A stretch of DNA of 64,000 bases from Candidatus Dependentiae bacterium (lineage in GTDB: Bacteria; Babelota; Babeliae; Babelales; RVW-14): NCBI GenBank assembly GCA_018266175.1, contig JAFEAY010000012.1, positions 32,533 to 96,532 of the forward strand, read 5' to 3'. The translations under genes were made by a program, and so were the position numbers. Numbering within the stretch: the first letter of the stretch is position 1; the number at the start of each line of letters is the position of its first letter. Below are positions 35,330 through 45,177 of the stretch, piece by piece. Below the pieces are notes generated by a model, which was not told the origin of the DNA, did no database searches, and was given only the letters and a program-made list of their open reading frames with translations.

Positions 35330-37147
35330 ATGTCACTTTTTAATTTTATCAAAAATGAACTCCCTATTCTTGATGTCATTACTGAATATGTACCTATCAA
35401 ACCCGCTGGCCATTACTGGAAGGCATCATGCCCATTCCACAGTGAGACTGATGCATCATTTACTGTCAGCCCTGATAAACAGATTTTTTACTGCTTCGGG
35501 TGTCATGCACATGGGGACTCAATCGCATTTATTGCAAAAAAAGAAAATTTAACTCAACTCGAGGCTGCCAAACTCTTAATTGAACGCTACCACTTAAACG
35601 TTCCAGAGCAGCTTGCAAACCAATTTTCGCAAGTCATCGCCTCGTCACAAGCAAAAGAAAGCTATTTTAAAACCTGTAAGGCGTTTGCTACCTGGGCACA
35701 CAATGCACACTTTCATAACCGGATTGCTTGCGATTATTTAGCTGCCCGAAACCTTTCTGCGGCAACGATCAAGCAATTTCAAGTGGGTTATTTGCCAGGA
35801 GGAAGTCTTGCAATAAAACAGCTGATTAAAGACTTGGCGGCTCAGAATATTCTTGTTCAGGATCTCCTTGATGCCGGCATATTGATGGAAAGCAAAGCCA
35901 TGCTTTACTCACCATTTGAAGAACGAATACTCTTTCCGATCAGCGATACAAGCGGCCGTTGTTGCGGTTTTGGAGGAAGAATTTTCAGGCCGGGCGATGA
36001 GCGACCCAAATATTACAACAGCCGAGAAAATGAAGGCTTTGCCAAAGGAAAACTCTTATTCGGACTTGATTTGGCCAAAAAATCAATCCAAGATCAGCAA
36101 GTTGCTTTTCTGGTTGAAGGGTATATGGACTGTATTACCATGGCGCAATATGGCTACACCAATACTATTGCTACACTGGGAACAGCCTGCACCGTGGAAC
36201 ATTTAAAGCTTATTGCACGGTTTGCCCCTCAGGTATACGTTTTATACGATGGTGACCAAGCTGGACAAAAGGCAATTATTCGATTGGCTGAGCTCTGCTG
36301 GGAAGTTAATCTGGAACCGCTCGCTATTACACTTCCCCCAGGTGAAGACCCCGCATCGATACTCAGTAAAGGAGAAAAGCTTGACCACCTCATTGACCAA
36401 GCTCAAGATATTTTCAGCTTTTTTATCAAAAGCTTAGGTGTAAATTTCTTTGCAAAGCCCCTTGCCCATAAGCTTGCTTTAATGGAAAAAATGCTTAATT
36501 TAATCGTTAAAATAATCGATCCAATCAAGCAAGACATATTATTACAACAAGCAAGCAGTACGACCAATATTTCATTTTTATCCCTGAAAGAGGGCCTCAA
36601 CCGACTTTCAACTAAGCTTGCCAATCGGGCTCAGTACAATAACCAAGAAGCTGACTATTCCGCTGACTCTGGCGATGTAGAAAATACTGCTATAAACGAA
36701 TCTAGCGATATTTCTTTGCTGGAAGAAAAAATTATTTCTGTTATACTTACCACTAATTTGCATACAAACAACAAGAAGCTAGAAATTGAACCTGAGCTCG
36801 TGTCATATTTTTCCCAGAACGTTCAAGAAATCCTGAGCAAAATCAAAGCATTTAATACAAAAGCTTACACTCAAAGCAACCAGTTTGGGATGTTTCTAGA
36901 AACACTGAGTGAAACGGAGAAAGCGTGGGTTATCAAAGCAAGCTTACTTTTTGACGAAGATGTCAGCGTTGAAACATTCAACCAGCTTATTTTTCGTTTT
37001 TGCAAATATAACTGGAAGCAAATTGTTCGAGACATCAAGGCTCACATGCTGATAGCAACTGAAGAGAAAAATACGGATCGACTCAATGAGTTATTTCATT
37101 TGTTTTCAAAACTGAAACAGGGGATTCAAAGCAGGGGATTGATATGA
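35330..37147 (+). CDS. dnaG: DNA primase DnaG
   Basis: A 605-residue primase. The CHC2 zinc finger is C34-x2-H37-x17-C55-x2-C58 (CPFH and YCFGC). The Toprim domain follows, with [13 protein letters not shown] near residue 265, and a later [10 protein letters not shown] motif near 307. The C-terminal helicase-binding part is divergent and helical. It synthesises RNA primers with DnaB at the fork. No strong ribosome-binding site precedes the ATG. Its stop overlaps the rpoD start (ATGA), the common dnaG-rpoD arrangement. Confidence 0.95.
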   Translation: MSLFNFIKNELPILDVITEYVPIKPAGHYWKASCPFHSETDASFTVSPDKQIFYCFGCHAHGDSIAFIAKKENLTQLEAAKLLIERYHLNVPEQLANQFSQVIASSQAKESYFKTCKAFATWAHNAHFHNRIACDYLAARNLSAATIKQFQVGYLPGGSLAIKQLIKDLAAQNILVQDLLDAGILMESKAMLYSPFEERILFPISDTSGRCCGFGGRIFRPGDERPKYYNSRENEGFAKGKLLFGLDLAKKSIQDQQVAFLVEGYMDCITMAQYGYTNTIATLGTACTVEHLKLIARFAPQVYVLYDGDQAGQKAIIRLAELCWEVNLEPLAITLPPGEDPASILSKGEKLDHLIDQAQDIFSFFIKSLGVNFFAKPLAHKLALMEKMLNLIVKIIDPIKQDILLQQASSTTNISFLSLKEGLNRLSTKLANRAQYNNQEADYSADSGDVENTAINESSDISLLEEKIISVILTTNLHTNNKKLEIEPELVSYFSQNVQEILSKIKAFNTKAYTQSNQFGMFLETLSETEKAWVIKASLLFDEDVSVETFNQLIFRFCKYNWKQIVRDIKAHMLIATEEKNTDRLNELFHLFSKLKQGIQSRGLI

Positions 37148-39597
37148 CCAAAAAAACTAAAGTAGCCAAGCGTACACAAACGAAAAGCGTGAAAAGCGTG
37201 AAAAAAGTGACCAAAAAAAGTGTACCAAAGAAAGTTGCCAAGCCTGCTTTAAAAGCAGCAAAGAGCGTGAAAAAGACCGCCAAAAAGGTGCTTACGCCTG
37301 CTCAAAAAAATATCAAAAAAGTCGTGAAGATTACTACTCCTTCACGAACACAAGCAAAGCCTGCTCCTAAAAAAGCTTTAAAAGCTCCAGCTCGTGTGAC
37401 AGCAAAACCTATCGCAAAAAAGCCAATCATAGCTCAAGTGGTAGGGGTAAAACCTGTTTCATTGAAAGCCTCAGCTGGTTCTCCTGTTAAGAAAAAAGGC
37501 CATGTCTCTTCAGCAACCTTGACTTCACGACAACCTACCCCTAAAGAAACACCTGTTGTGCCGGTATCAAGTGCCAAGAAAGTCGTTCCTGCAAAGCTAC
37601 CACTCAAAAAGACTTTGGCAAAACCAGGCTTACAAAAAGGATTTCCAGGCAAACGCGATATTAAGCAACAATTAAAAATTATTACGCAGGCTACAACACG
37701 CAAGCAAGGTTCTCGCGACCGCGATCTTGACGATGATGTTATGGTAAAATCAGATACTATTCCTGGACTCAAGCAATTTGAAAAACAGGTAGAGATTCTG
37801 ATTGAAAAAGGACGCATCAACGGCGTTCTTACCTACGAAGAAGTAATTCAATTTAATCAACGCTATAAATTTAGCGAAGAGGATTCTAACGAGTTACTCC
37901 GCTTTCTAGAAAAAGAAAACATTGATTTGATTTCTCAAGAAGAACTTGAATCTTCATCTGATGACTTTGACACTTTTGTCGATAGTGAAGAGCAATCTCG
38001 CTTTGAAACGCTTAAACCAGACCTTGAATCTTCACTTGAAGGCGCTGAACTTTCAAGCGAGTTAAGTTCTGATGATGATTATTTTGGCGAAAAAGATCTC
38101 GAGAAAATTAAAGGACTTGTTGAGCCAAGCCAACTGAATGACCCGGTTAAACTTTATCTCAAAGAAATCGGAAAAATCCCTCTGCTCAATAAAGTAACTG
38201 AAAAAGTTATTGCAGATAAAATTGCTCAAGGCAAACAAGATTCTATTGGTGCTATTTCTCAATTTCCATTTGTTGCAAAAGAGTTTATGGCACTAGAAGA
38301 TCGAGTATCTCGCGATCCAATGGCACTCAAAGATGTTATTCAATTTTCAGACTTTGACGAAGATAATTCACCAAAATTTGAAGAAGAAAAGCAAAAATTC
38401 CTCAAATCAATCGGCAAGATTAAAGATCTTGATGCCAACGAAGATAAAATTTATCGTTCTTACCGAGCGCTTCTTGATCAACAAGACAAGAAAAAAGAGA
38501 TGCTTGCAAAGGTCGATGAAAATAGAGCGAAGATTGTTGAAAGCATCCGTCTTATACGAATTTCTAATAAACAAATTCGCAAATTTGGTAAAAAAATTGA
38601 AAAATTCATCTCTAAAATTCAGGAAAAAGAAGAGGAAGCTCGATTAGCAGAATCAAAGCTCTCTTTCTACAAGAGCATCAAGTCTCCTAATGCTGACGAT
38701 CTTGAGACGATTGCATCACTGGAAAACACTGTACGAGCAAGCAATAAGCTGGTTAAAAAAACTGAAGCTGAAGCTGGCTTATCTCGAGCCGTCATGTTTA
38801 AGCTTTATAAGCAATTTTTTGTTGCTCAGAAAAAAGATAAAGAGGCTAAAGACGATCTTGCACGAGCAAATCTTCGACTGGTTGTTAATATTGCTAAAAA
38901 ATATATCAACCGCGGCCTTCACTTCTTAGATTTGATTCAAGAAGGAAACATCGGCCTGCTTAAAGCGGTTGAAAAATTTGAGTTTGAACGTGGATTTAAA
39001 TTTTCAACCTATGCAACATGGTGGATTAGACAAGCAATTACTCGAGCTATTGCTGATCAATCTCGAACCATTCGCGTACCGGTCCACATGGTTGAAACAT
39101 TGAGCAAGATTAATAAAATTACTCGCTCATATGTTCAAGAGTTCGGTCGTGAGCCAAGCTATACTGAGCTTGCCAAAGAGCTTAACCTTGATGAAAAGAA
39201 GATTAAAAACATCATTAAGATTTCGCGCGAACCGGTTTCACTTGAAACCCCAGTAGGCGATAGCGATGATACCTACCTTAAAGATTTCATTGAAGACGAA
39301 AACGACTATACGCCGGTCGATGCAGTTGTAAATGATGACCTCAAAGAAAAGGTTCGAGAAGTTCTTAAGACTTTGACTCCTCGAGAAGAGCGGGTGCTCA
39401 AGATGCGCTTTGGAATCGATGTTGCATCGGAACACACACTCGAAGAAGTGGGCAAGGACTTTTCAGTCACTCGTGAGCGTATTCGTCAGATAGAAGTTAA
39501 AGCATTACGTAAACTTCGTCACCCTTCACGCAGTAAAAAGCTACAAACTTTCTTTGATAAAGAATTTGATATTGCAGCATCAGAAACAATTGAGTAA
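37144..39597 (+). CDS. rpoD: Primary sigma factor with a histone-H1-like N-terminal extension
   Basis: An 817-residue sigma70. Residues 1-~170 are Lys/Ala/Pro/Val-rich, like histone H1 or HctB tails ([20 protein letters not shown]). Region 1.1-like sequence lies at ~205-265, an acidic linker at ~265-320 and region 1.2 at ~333-365 ([16 protein letters not shown]). A coiled-coil NCR follows; region 2 is near 575-650 ([26 protein letters not shown]), and regions 3-4 end with [14 protein letters not shown] and [15 protein letters not shown]. It directs housekeeping transcription. It overlaps dnaG by four bases and ends in a terminator. The N-terminal extension is unusual. Confidence 0.95.
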   Translation: MTKKTKVAKRTQTKSVKSVKKVTKKSVPKKVAKPALKAAKSVKKTAKKVLTPAQKNIKKVVKITTPSRTQAKPAPKKALKAPARVTAKPIAKKPIIAQVVGVKPVSLKASAGSPVKKKGHVSSATLTSRQPTPKETPVVPVSSAKKVVPAKLPLKKTLAKPGLQKGFPGKRDIKQQLKIITQATTRKQGSRDRDLDDDVMVKSDTIPGLKQFEKQVEILIEKGRINGVLTYEEVIQFNQRYKFSEEDSNELLRFLEKENIDLISQEELESSSDDFDTFVDSEEQSRFETLKPDLESSLEGAELSSELSSDDDYFGEKDLEKIKGLVEPSQLNDPVKLYLKEIGKIPLLNKVTEKVIADKIAQGKQDSIGAISQFPFVAKEFMALEDRVSRDPMALKDVIQFSDFDEDNSPKFEEEKQKFLKSIGKIKDLDANEDKIYRSYRALLDQQDKKKEMLAKVDENRAKIVESIRLIRISNKQIRKFGKKIEKFISKIQEKEEEARLAESKLSFYKSIKSPNADDLETIASLENTVRASNKLVKKTEAEAGLSRAVMFKLYKQFFVAQKKDKEAKDDLARANLRLVVNIAKKYINRGLHFLDLIQEGNIGLLKAVEKFEFERGFKFSTYATWWIRQAITRAIADQSRTIRVPVHMVETLSKINKITRSYVQEFGREPSYTELAKELNLDEKKIKNIIKISREPVSLETPVGDSDDTYLKDFIEDENDYTPVDAVVNDDLKEKVREVLKTLTPREERVLKMRFGIDVASEHTLEEVGKDFSVTRERIRQIEVKALRKLRHPSRSKKLQTFFDKEFDIAASETIE

Positions 39598-39625
39598 TCT
39601 TTTGTTGAGATAGTTCAAAACTTTG

Positions 39626-39653
39626 GGGCACCTAAACAGTGCCCCTTTTTTTA
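39626..39653 (+). terminator. Terminator after rpoD
   Basis: Arms GGGGCAC (39626-39632) and GTGCCCC (39640-39646) are followed by seven T. The hairpin lies about 30 bases past the rpoD stop. Confidence 0.9.
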
Positions 39654-39686
39654 TGCTTGTTAAGGGTTCAGTTCCAAGAGGTTGTC

Positions 39687-40832
39687 ATGAAAATTCTTCA
39701 TTTTATTACGAGCCTGAAAATGGGTGGGGCTGAAACAGCTTTAACCAATTTTTTGACCTACACGCTTCAAAAGCTTCCAGATCGCACCAAGCATACCGTC
39801 ATCTATCTGTACGATGGTCCTCACGTAAAAAAAATAAATGATTTGGGCATCCCGGTATTCCAGCTCAAGGGGTTGGTGCACCACTACGACCCAGTAGCTT
39901 TTTTCAGACTCATACGAATCATCAAGAAAATTAAGCCCAACGTAATCCATACGTCCCTCTGGTCTGCAAATATCATGGGGCGCCTTGCAGGTAAAATTTT
40001 GGGTATTCCCGTAATCAGCGACCTGCATGGCAGCGCGGTTGATGAGGGGAACTTTCGTAATCGTCTTGACGCACTCACCGCCCCACTTGCTCATACAATT
40101 ATCGCGGTAAGTGCAAGCGTACAAAACGCCTACCAGTTTGCTGTTATTCCTAAAATTATAGGCGAAAAGCGTCGAGAGTTAGTCACTCAAAATATTTGCG
40201 TAATTAATAATGGGATAGATATTGGCCGAGTACGCGACATCGCACGTCAGGGCGATAAAACAAACACTGTTGCTCGAAGCACCTTTGGTTGGACCGAACA
40301 TGACTTTGTTATCGGCGCTGTTGGACGCCTTGAACCCATCAAATCGTATGATGTCCTGATTCGAGCTTTTGCTCTTTTACTAAAAAATAAGAATTTAAAC
40401 AAATTACCTAAACTGTGTTTAATTGGCGATGGATCTGAAATGCATAAGCTCAAAGCCCTAGCCCTGACGCTTGGCGTTGAAAATAACATTTACTTTGCCA
40501 GCTCACGCAGCGATGCGATCAAGTTTTACCCGCTCTTTGATTGCTTTGCACTGTCGTCCAAAAGCGAGGGACTCTCGATTGCGTTGCTTGAAGCACTCTG
40601 CTTTGGACTACCAATTGTCAGTACACACAGCGGCATACAACATGACGTCATAACTCATCAGGTTAATGGGCTTTTGGTACCTATTGGTGATGAGCAGGCT
40701 TTAGCACAAGCACTGCTCACCTTAATTAATAACAAGAAGTTAGTAGACTCAATGCACGCAGCAAATCTTGAACTTATCAAATCATTTGATCTTGCTCAGA
40801 CTATTAATGCTTATCACAAGCTATATCGTTAG
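39687..40832 (+). CDS. GT4-family glycosyltransferase
   Basis: Start chosen at ATG 39687 (MKILHFITSLKMGGAE) with AGAGG upstream. The 381-residue protein has the GT-B fold of family 4: the N-terminal GGAE motif, GAVGRLEPIKSYDVLIRAF for the donor domain entry, and the E-x7-E-type motif in SKSEGLSIALLEALCFGLPIV. It probably adds a sugar to a surface glycan or lipid using a nucleotide sugar; the specific product cannot be told. It is monocistronic, between the rpoD terminator and a convergent gene. Confidence 0.88.
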   Translation: MKILHFITSLKMGGAETALTNFLTYTLQKLPDRTKHTVIYLYDGPHVKKINDLGIPVFQLKGLVHHYDPVAFFRLIRIIKKIKPNVIHTSLWSANIMGRLAGKILGIPVISDLHGSAVDEGNFRNRLDALTAPLAHTIIAVSASVQNAYQFAVIPKIIGEKRRELVTQNICVINNGIDIGRVRDIARQGDKTNTVARSTFGWTEHDFVIGAVGRLEPIKSYDVLIRAFALLLKNKNLNKLPKLCLIGDGSEMHKLKALALTLGVENNIYFASSRSDAIKFYPLFDCFALSSKSEGLSIALLEALCFGLPIVSTHSGIQHDVITHQVNGLLVPIGDEQALAQALLTLINNKKLVDSMHAANLELIKSFDLAQTINAYHKLYR

Positions 40833-40843
40833 GATGATTAGAG

Positions 40844-41959
40844 TTACTCTTCGTCCCAATCGCTATCGGAATCATCTTCGTCATCATCATCGCTCTCTTC
40901 TACTTTATCTCTACGAGCATTCAAAGCATCTGAAAGAATATCTACAAGCTCTTTTTCCTTAGGCTTTGCTTCTTTAGCAGTTATAACAAGCTTCTTCAAT
41001 TTTTTTGCTGCAAGTTCCTCTACAAAAGACAGCGGTGTCGAACCTGATGCTGGCAGCTTCCCTGCCGCAGGCTTTGATGGCGTTGGTTTTAGAGCTGACC
41101 CTTCCGACGGTAAAGCAGGAGGTTTTGGTGGCGGCGGTGGTGATTTAAAGGGAGGAGCTACCGGAATACTACTATCTCCAGATCCCGGTGATGGAACTGG
41201 CGATGGAGTCACCACCTCAACTATCGTAATTTTTGGCTTAATCTTGGCGAGTAATGCCTTCCCTTGAGAGGTTCTCTTGTAATGCAACTTGTAGTAATCT
41301 TTAAATACACTAACTTCATCCTTGGTTAAAGCTATTTTATTTTTTATCTTGTCCAGAATTGCTAAGTTTTCAGGGCTTAAGTTTTTATGTAAAGAAGCAA
41401 TAACTCGAGCAATAATCCTCGTCTCTTGATCGGTTAAAAAACTCTGATGCCCTTGAAGTATCTTATCAAATGCTTGATGGATTAAAAGTGGATTTTCATT
41501 ATTGATTTGATCAAGAACATTGAGACTTCCATACATACGGGCAGGATCGTTTTTTAATTTTTCAATCATATCGGCCAATGGAAGCACAATTGGCTTTTTC
41601 TTTGATCCAGGAGTAGCGAGCTTTCCACCAGAAGATGGGGTAGCTGGCAAAGGCCTCGGTTTTTTTCTCAATCCAGTAGATGGAGATTTATTTCCCCTCA
41701 ATTTCTTTGGAACTGAATGAGCAACAGGTCTACTCGCTTTGCGCTTGTTAGAATGAGCGTTACCTGACAACGAGTTTTTGATTGATTTCAGACCATCCTT
41801 TAAAGCAGTAAGCTTGTTTTTTAAGCCAACAAGACTTCCATGCAACTCTTTTACCCGATCTTCAAGCGCCATGGCATGCACCGCATCATAACAAGACAAA
41901 ACAAAGATACACGCAATCAGTCGACATATCCTTGCATTCAAGCGAACCAAAGCCTGCAT
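40844..41959 (-). CDS. Secreted proline-rich protein with WASP/WAVE VCA-like C-terminus
   Basis: A 371-residue protein with AAGGGG before the ATG and a signal peptide (hydrophobic ~13-24, ending AVHAM). A coiled coil lies at ~31-65, a basic Ser/Pro region at 70-125 and a helical domain at ~128-245. Residues 252-306 are Pro-rich, including five consecutive prolines at 274-278. Residues 309-327 hold a WH2-like helix (FVEELAAKKLKKLV, one residue shorter than consensus and lacking its Gly). Residues 337-353 form an amphipathic helix ending in Arg-Arg (ELVDILSDALNARRDKV), and 354-371 are Asp/Glu/Ser with Trp368. This order matches the V-C-A region of WASP/WAVE proteins that activate Arp2/3; WAVE also has ILSRR then acidic residues and a Trp. 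Actin activity is inferred. Confidence 0.7.
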   Translation of the reverse strand: MQALVRLNARICRLIACIFVLSCYDAVHAMALEDRVKELHGSLVGLKNKLTALKDGLKSIKNSLSGNAHSNKRKASRPVAHSVPKKLRGNKSPSTGLRKKPRPLPATPSSGGKLATPGSKKKPIVLPLADMIEKLKNDPARMYGSLNVLDQINNENPLLIHQAFDKILQGHQSFLTDQETRIIARVIASLHKNLSPENLAILDKIKNKIALTKDEVSVFKDYYKLHYKRTSQGKALLAKIKPKITIVEVVTPSPVPSPGSGDSSIPVAPPFKSPPPPPKPPALPSEGSALKPTPSKPAAGKLPASGSTPLSFVEELAAKKLKKLVITAKEAKPKEKELVDILSDALNARRDKVEESDDDDEDDSDSDWDEE

Positions 41960-42166
41960 GACAAACCCCTTACCATCAAAAAATTATTTCATCTTTAATT
42001 CAAGAATACCCAAAAAGTAATCCGTTTAACAAGAAATCCGAAAATCGACAACTTAAATAATCTATTTGAAAAATAATAAAATTTTACAATTTAAAAATAT
42101 ATCAATTAATCGAACGAATAAAAATTAATTTTCACGCAATAAAATTCGCTTGGGCTTAAATTTTAT

Positions 42167-42195
42167 TTGATTTTTTTTATTTTAAGGTGTACAAT
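42167..42195 (+). promoter_or_regulatory. Sigma70-like promoter upstream of truA
   Basis: TTGATT (42167-42172) and TACAAT (42190-42195) have a 17-base spacer. The predicted transcript would start near 42202, giving a leader of about 90 bases that contains a hairpin. The rest of the 335-base gap 41960-42294 is AT-rich and holds no gene I can support. Confidence 0.6.
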
Positions 42196-42220
42196 CAAAT
42201 ACGTAATTTTTTACTTAGAT

Positions 42221-42267
42221 AACCTCCATTTCCCCTGTCCTGGACGTTCGTCTGGATGGGGGTTTTT
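42221..42267 (+). terminator. Attenuator-like hairpin in the truA leader
   Basis: AACCTCCAT (42221-42229) pairs with ATGGGGGTT (42256-42264), one G-T pair, and a run of T follows (42263-42267). It lies about 30 bases before the truA ATG, downstream of the candidate promoter, so it would terminate or attenuate the truA transcript. Confidence 0.5.
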
Positions 42268-42294
42268 AATGTCCACTTTTTATACAAATAGTCT

Positions 42295-43071
42295 ATGAAA
42301 ACATATAAAATTACCGTTGCTTATGACGGAACAAATTACTACGGGTGGCAAATACAACCATCAGCCGCGACCGTTGCCCAGGCACTTCAGACCTCTTTTA
42401 CGCGAACATTTAATCACCCTATAACTCTTTTGGGGGCCTCTCGAACTGATACCGGTGTTCATGCGTTAGGACAAATTGCGCGGGTAAGAACATCGCTTGC
42501 TATCGGCCCAGATCAAATTTTGAAAGCTTGGAATAGCGCCCTGCCAAATGATATCCGAATCAGATCACTTGTTCCAATTGATGATAACTTTAATCCATGC
42601 TCAAATGTATTTGAAAAAACTTATTGGTACACGCTTTTTCTTAAACCGCCACTTCCTTTTGTAGCTCGCTACGGATGGTACTATCCATTTATGGACAGAG
42701 TTGATTTGGGAAAATTTCAAGACATTTTAAAGCTGTACGTTGGAACACATGATTTCGCATCATTTTGCAAAAGAGACGGTGAAAGAACAACCATAAGAAC
42801 CATCAACAGCATCACCGTAAAAAAATTATCTCGCTGGAACATGGTCCACATCGCCATAAAAGGGCCATCATTTTTACGTTTTCAAATCAGACGAATGATT
42901 GGATATGCACTTGATATTGCACAACAACCAAAAGTCCCGGTAGACTATATCAAAGCGATGCTTGATAACCCTAACCCCCAACAAACATTGGTCAAAGCTG
43001 ATGGCTCGGGACTCTGTTTGCGAAAAGTGATATACCTCAATGAACTTAACAATGAGCAAAGAACTTTTTAA
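42295..43071 (+). CDS. truA: tRNA pseudouridine synthase A
   Basis: A 258-residue TruA of usual length. The catalytic Asp52 lies in GASRTDTGVHALGQ. The N-terminal YDGTNYYGWQIQP and the late FLRFQIRRMIGYAL stretches are family motifs. It converts U38-U40 to pseudouridine in tRNA anticodon stems. There is no strong ribosome-binding site. cdsA overlaps its end, so the two are probably co-transcribed behind the leader hairpin. Confidence 0.95.
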   Translation: MKTYKITVAYDGTNYYGWQIQPSAATVAQALQTSFTRTFNHPITLLGASRTDTGVHALGQIARVRTSLAIGPDQILKAWNSALPNDIRIRSLVPIDDNFNPCSNVFEKTYWYTLFLKPPLPFVARYGWYYPFMDRVDLGKFQDILKLYVGTHDFASFCKRDGERTTIRTINSITVKKLSRWNMVHIAIKGPSFLRFQIRRMIGYALDIAQQPKVPVDYIKAMLDNPNPQQTLVKADGSGLCLRKVIYLNELNNEQRTF

Positions 43072-43726
43072 ACGTACTATTACTTCAGTTATTCTGATCA
43101 GCTGCCTTGGTGGAGCCTATCTCCATTCAACAACACTCTATAGCGCTCTTTTGATAGCGCTTGATTTAATGATTTTCAACTTTGAACTCCCCAATCTTTT
43201 TCCAATAAACAGCCTCAAGCGTTTTGCTTTAGGTATTATCTATCCAGGAATATCAATAGTATGCTTAATTTTACTCAACGAAGTTTATAGAGTTGAAAAT
43301 ATGATACTTCCGCTCTACCCATTTTTCATTGCTTGGAGCGCTGACACCTGCGGCTACTTTGTTGGCAAAGCAATTGGACGGCACAAAATGTGCCCAACAA
43401 TCAGCCCGGGCAAAAGCTGGGAGGGATTTGGAGGAAGCATTTTAGGTGTTCTTGCCGTGCACATCTTTCTTTCCCCGGTCCTTATCAATACACCATTTTC
43501 ATTAAGTATTGGATGGGTAAAAATAGCCCTATTGACTGTAATTATGACAACCATCGCATTTCTTGGTGGCCTCATGCTTTCATTCCTTAAGCGCAAGCAG
43601 GGCTTAAAAGACGCTGGAAATGTTCTTCCCGGACATGGTGGTTTTCTTGATCGATTTGATTCTGTTTTTTTTGTTGCACCTGCAACATGGCTTACTCTTT
43701 TATTGGCACAATTTTTGTCAACATAA
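43040..43726 (+). CDS. cdsA: Phosphatidate cytidylyltransferase
   Basis: A 228-residue membrane enzyme with about six or seven hydrophobic helices. The CdsA signature is complete near the C-terminus: S-x2-KR-x4-KD, then PGHGG-x2-DR-x-DS (SFLKRKQGLKD, LPGHGGFLDRFDS). It makes CDP-diacylglycerol for phospholipid synthesis. It is shorter than the usual ~270-285 residues, with N-terminal helices missing. The start may be ATG 43040 or 43052, both inside truA. Confidence 0.92.
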   Translation: MNLTMSKELFKRTITSVILISCLGGAYLHSTTLYSALLIALDLMIFNFELPNLFPINSLKRFALGIIYPGISIVCLILLNEVYRVENMILPLYPFFIAWSADTCGYFVGKAIGRHKMCPTISPGKSWEGFGGSILGVLAVHIFLSPVLINTPFSLSIGWVKIALLTVIMTTIAFLGGLMLSFLKRKQGLKDAGNVLPGHGGFLDRFDSVFFVAPATWLTLLLAQFLST

Positions 43727-43790
43727 GCTCAACGCTTTGATCTGATACATTCAATGAATCAAATTTCAAAACAAAATCTATTGGAACGTG

Positions 43791-43820
43791 AAAAAGGGCA
43801 CCTTTGCAGGTGCCCTTTTT
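43791..43820. terminator. Bidirectional terminator between cdsA and the RRM gene
   Basis: AAAAAGGGCACCT and AGGTGCCCTTTTT arms enclose a short loop (43791-43820). It suits both convergent genes. Confidence 0.9.
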
Positions 43821-43846
43821 GTATTCTTAGCTTAATTCAGCTGCGA

Positions 43847-44251
43847 TTAGAATCGGGATGATCCGCCATCGGATGATCTGCCGAAACCACGGTCGTTGCC
43901 AAAGCCGCCACGACGATCGCCGCCGCGTTGGTCTCCGCCACGTCCACCATCACGACGGTATCCGCCACCGCCGAAACGACGTTCTCCGCCGCCATTACCA
44001 AATTCACGACGTGGACGAGCTTCGCTTACGCGCAATCTTTGTCCTTGAACTTCAAAGCCGTTCAAACCAGTGATAGCGTTTTCGCCGTCCATGTCTTCGC
44101 TCATTTCAACGAAGCCAAAACCACGAGACTCGCCGCTCAATTTGTCTTTGATGACGTGAGCTGTTTTAACTGAGCCGTATGAGGTAAAAAGGTTTTGAAG
44201 TTCTTGGTCTGAAACTGTTGCAGGTAAATTGCCAACGTAAATTCTTTTCAT
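43847..44251 (-). CDS. RRM-type RNA-binding protein with Gly/Arg-rich tail
   Basis: A 134-residue protein. The RNA-recognition motif spans 1-80, with RNP2 IYVGNL at 4-9 and RNP1 RGFGFVEM at 43-50. A Gly/Arg/Asp-rich tail (RGG-like, YRRDGGRGGDQRGGDRRG) follows. Bacterial Rbp proteins of this kind occur in cyanobacteria and several endosymbiont-rich phyla, often responding to cold or acting as RNA chaperones. Monocistronic, with a perfect TATAAT at 44319-44324 on its strand as a possible -10 box. Confidence 0.93.
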   Translation of the reverse strand: MKRIYVGNLPATVSDQELQNLFTSYGSVKTAHVIKDKLSGESRGFGFVEMSEDMDGENAITGLNGFEVQGQRLRVSEARPRREFGNGGGERRFGGGGYRRDGGRGGDQRGGDRRGGFGNDRGFGRSSDGGSSRF

Positions 44252-44638
44252 ATCGAATTCTCTCTAAAAGTATATATCTAAAACTAATCAACTATTACAT
44301 ATGGCTCGTTTGCCATTTATTATATTCTCACTCAATTCTCAAGCGATACGGCCCCTTCACACAAAGTAAACATAAACCTATCAACTAAAATATTTCACTT
44401 AGAGATTCGATTAACGAACTCTTATAAATCAAAAGGTGGCAATCAATCACGTACCTATACTTTCATCTATCATACGTCACGAATGAATTTGCCGCAAATA
44501 AAAGTTATATTCCTCTTAAATTGTAGCTTTTTATGCATTTTTAGATAAAAAATAAAAACCTAACGGGCTTGCCATGCCAGACTTCTTTGCTTATCCTTCC
44601 AGGTCTAATCATTTTTATTTAAATTCAAAAGGACCTCT
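44252..44638. other. 387-base divergent intergenic region
   Basis: No gene or RNA is seen. On the minus strand, TATAAT at 44319-44324 could be the -10 box of the RRM gene, with a ~65-base leader. On the plus strand, TTGCCA (44569-44574) and TATCCT (44592-44597), 17 bases apart, could be a promoter for the gene at 44639. The rest is AT-rich and featureless. Confidence 0.4.
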
Positions 44639-45085
44639 ATGAAACACTCAATCTCATTGAAACTTCTTATTATATTCGCAACTCTTGGCCTCTTTAACCT
44701 GAATGCAAATCAGACCAGCGACAATTATGTTCAGGCATTTCGAGCAGCTATCCGCTTTAATAACCTCTATCTCCATCAGCAAGCTCCGGCTCTAAGCAAA
44801 CTGATTAATGATGGAATAGCCATTATGGAAAAAAACTCTGTACGTGAAGACGCTTTTTTCAAACCCAATCATGTAACAATAACGAAAACCCGCTTATGGC
44901 AATATGCACGTGCTGAAAAGCCTAAAACCAAAAATGAGCGTGCTCTATTACGCACAGAATTTATCCAAGAACTCACGATTCTTAGAAACTTTTTCACTCA
45001 TTTCAGAGGAAGTTCGGACGAAGATAATCAAATTTCTATTACTGCTCTAGAAACCATAAACCAATTCGAACGAGACTTCTCTTAG
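44639..45085 (+). CDS. Small secreted hypothetical protein
   Basis: A 148-residue protein with a signal peptide (hydrophobic ~7-18, ending NLNAN). The mature ~125 residues are predicted helical, with basic and aromatic residues (FRAAIRFNNLYLHQQ, RTEFIQELTILRNFFTHF). AAAGGA precedes the ATG. I do not recognise the family. It faces the two Lys/Glu-rich secreted proteins across a bidirectional terminator. Likely exported; function unknown. Confidence 0.7.
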   Translation: MKHSISLKLLIIFATLGLFNLNANQTSDNYVQAFRAAIRFNNLYLHQQAPALSKLINDGIAIMEKNSVREDAFFKPNHVTITKTRLWQYARAEKPKTKNERALLRTEFIQELTILRNFFTHFRGSSDEDNQISITALETINQFERDFS

Positions 45086-45119
45086 AATAATCTGAACGAC
45101 AGAAAGCTCATTTACGGAC

Positions 45120-45157
45120 AACAAAAAAGGCTCACGAATTTGTGAGCCTTTTTTGTT
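45120..45157. terminator. Bidirectional terminator with 16-bp perfect arms
   Basis: Arms 45120-45135 and 45142-45157 pair without mismatch, A-run on the left and T-run on the right, around a 6-base loop between two convergent genes. Confidence 0.9.
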
Positions 45158-45177
45158 ACTTTTTTATTTTTTAATTT

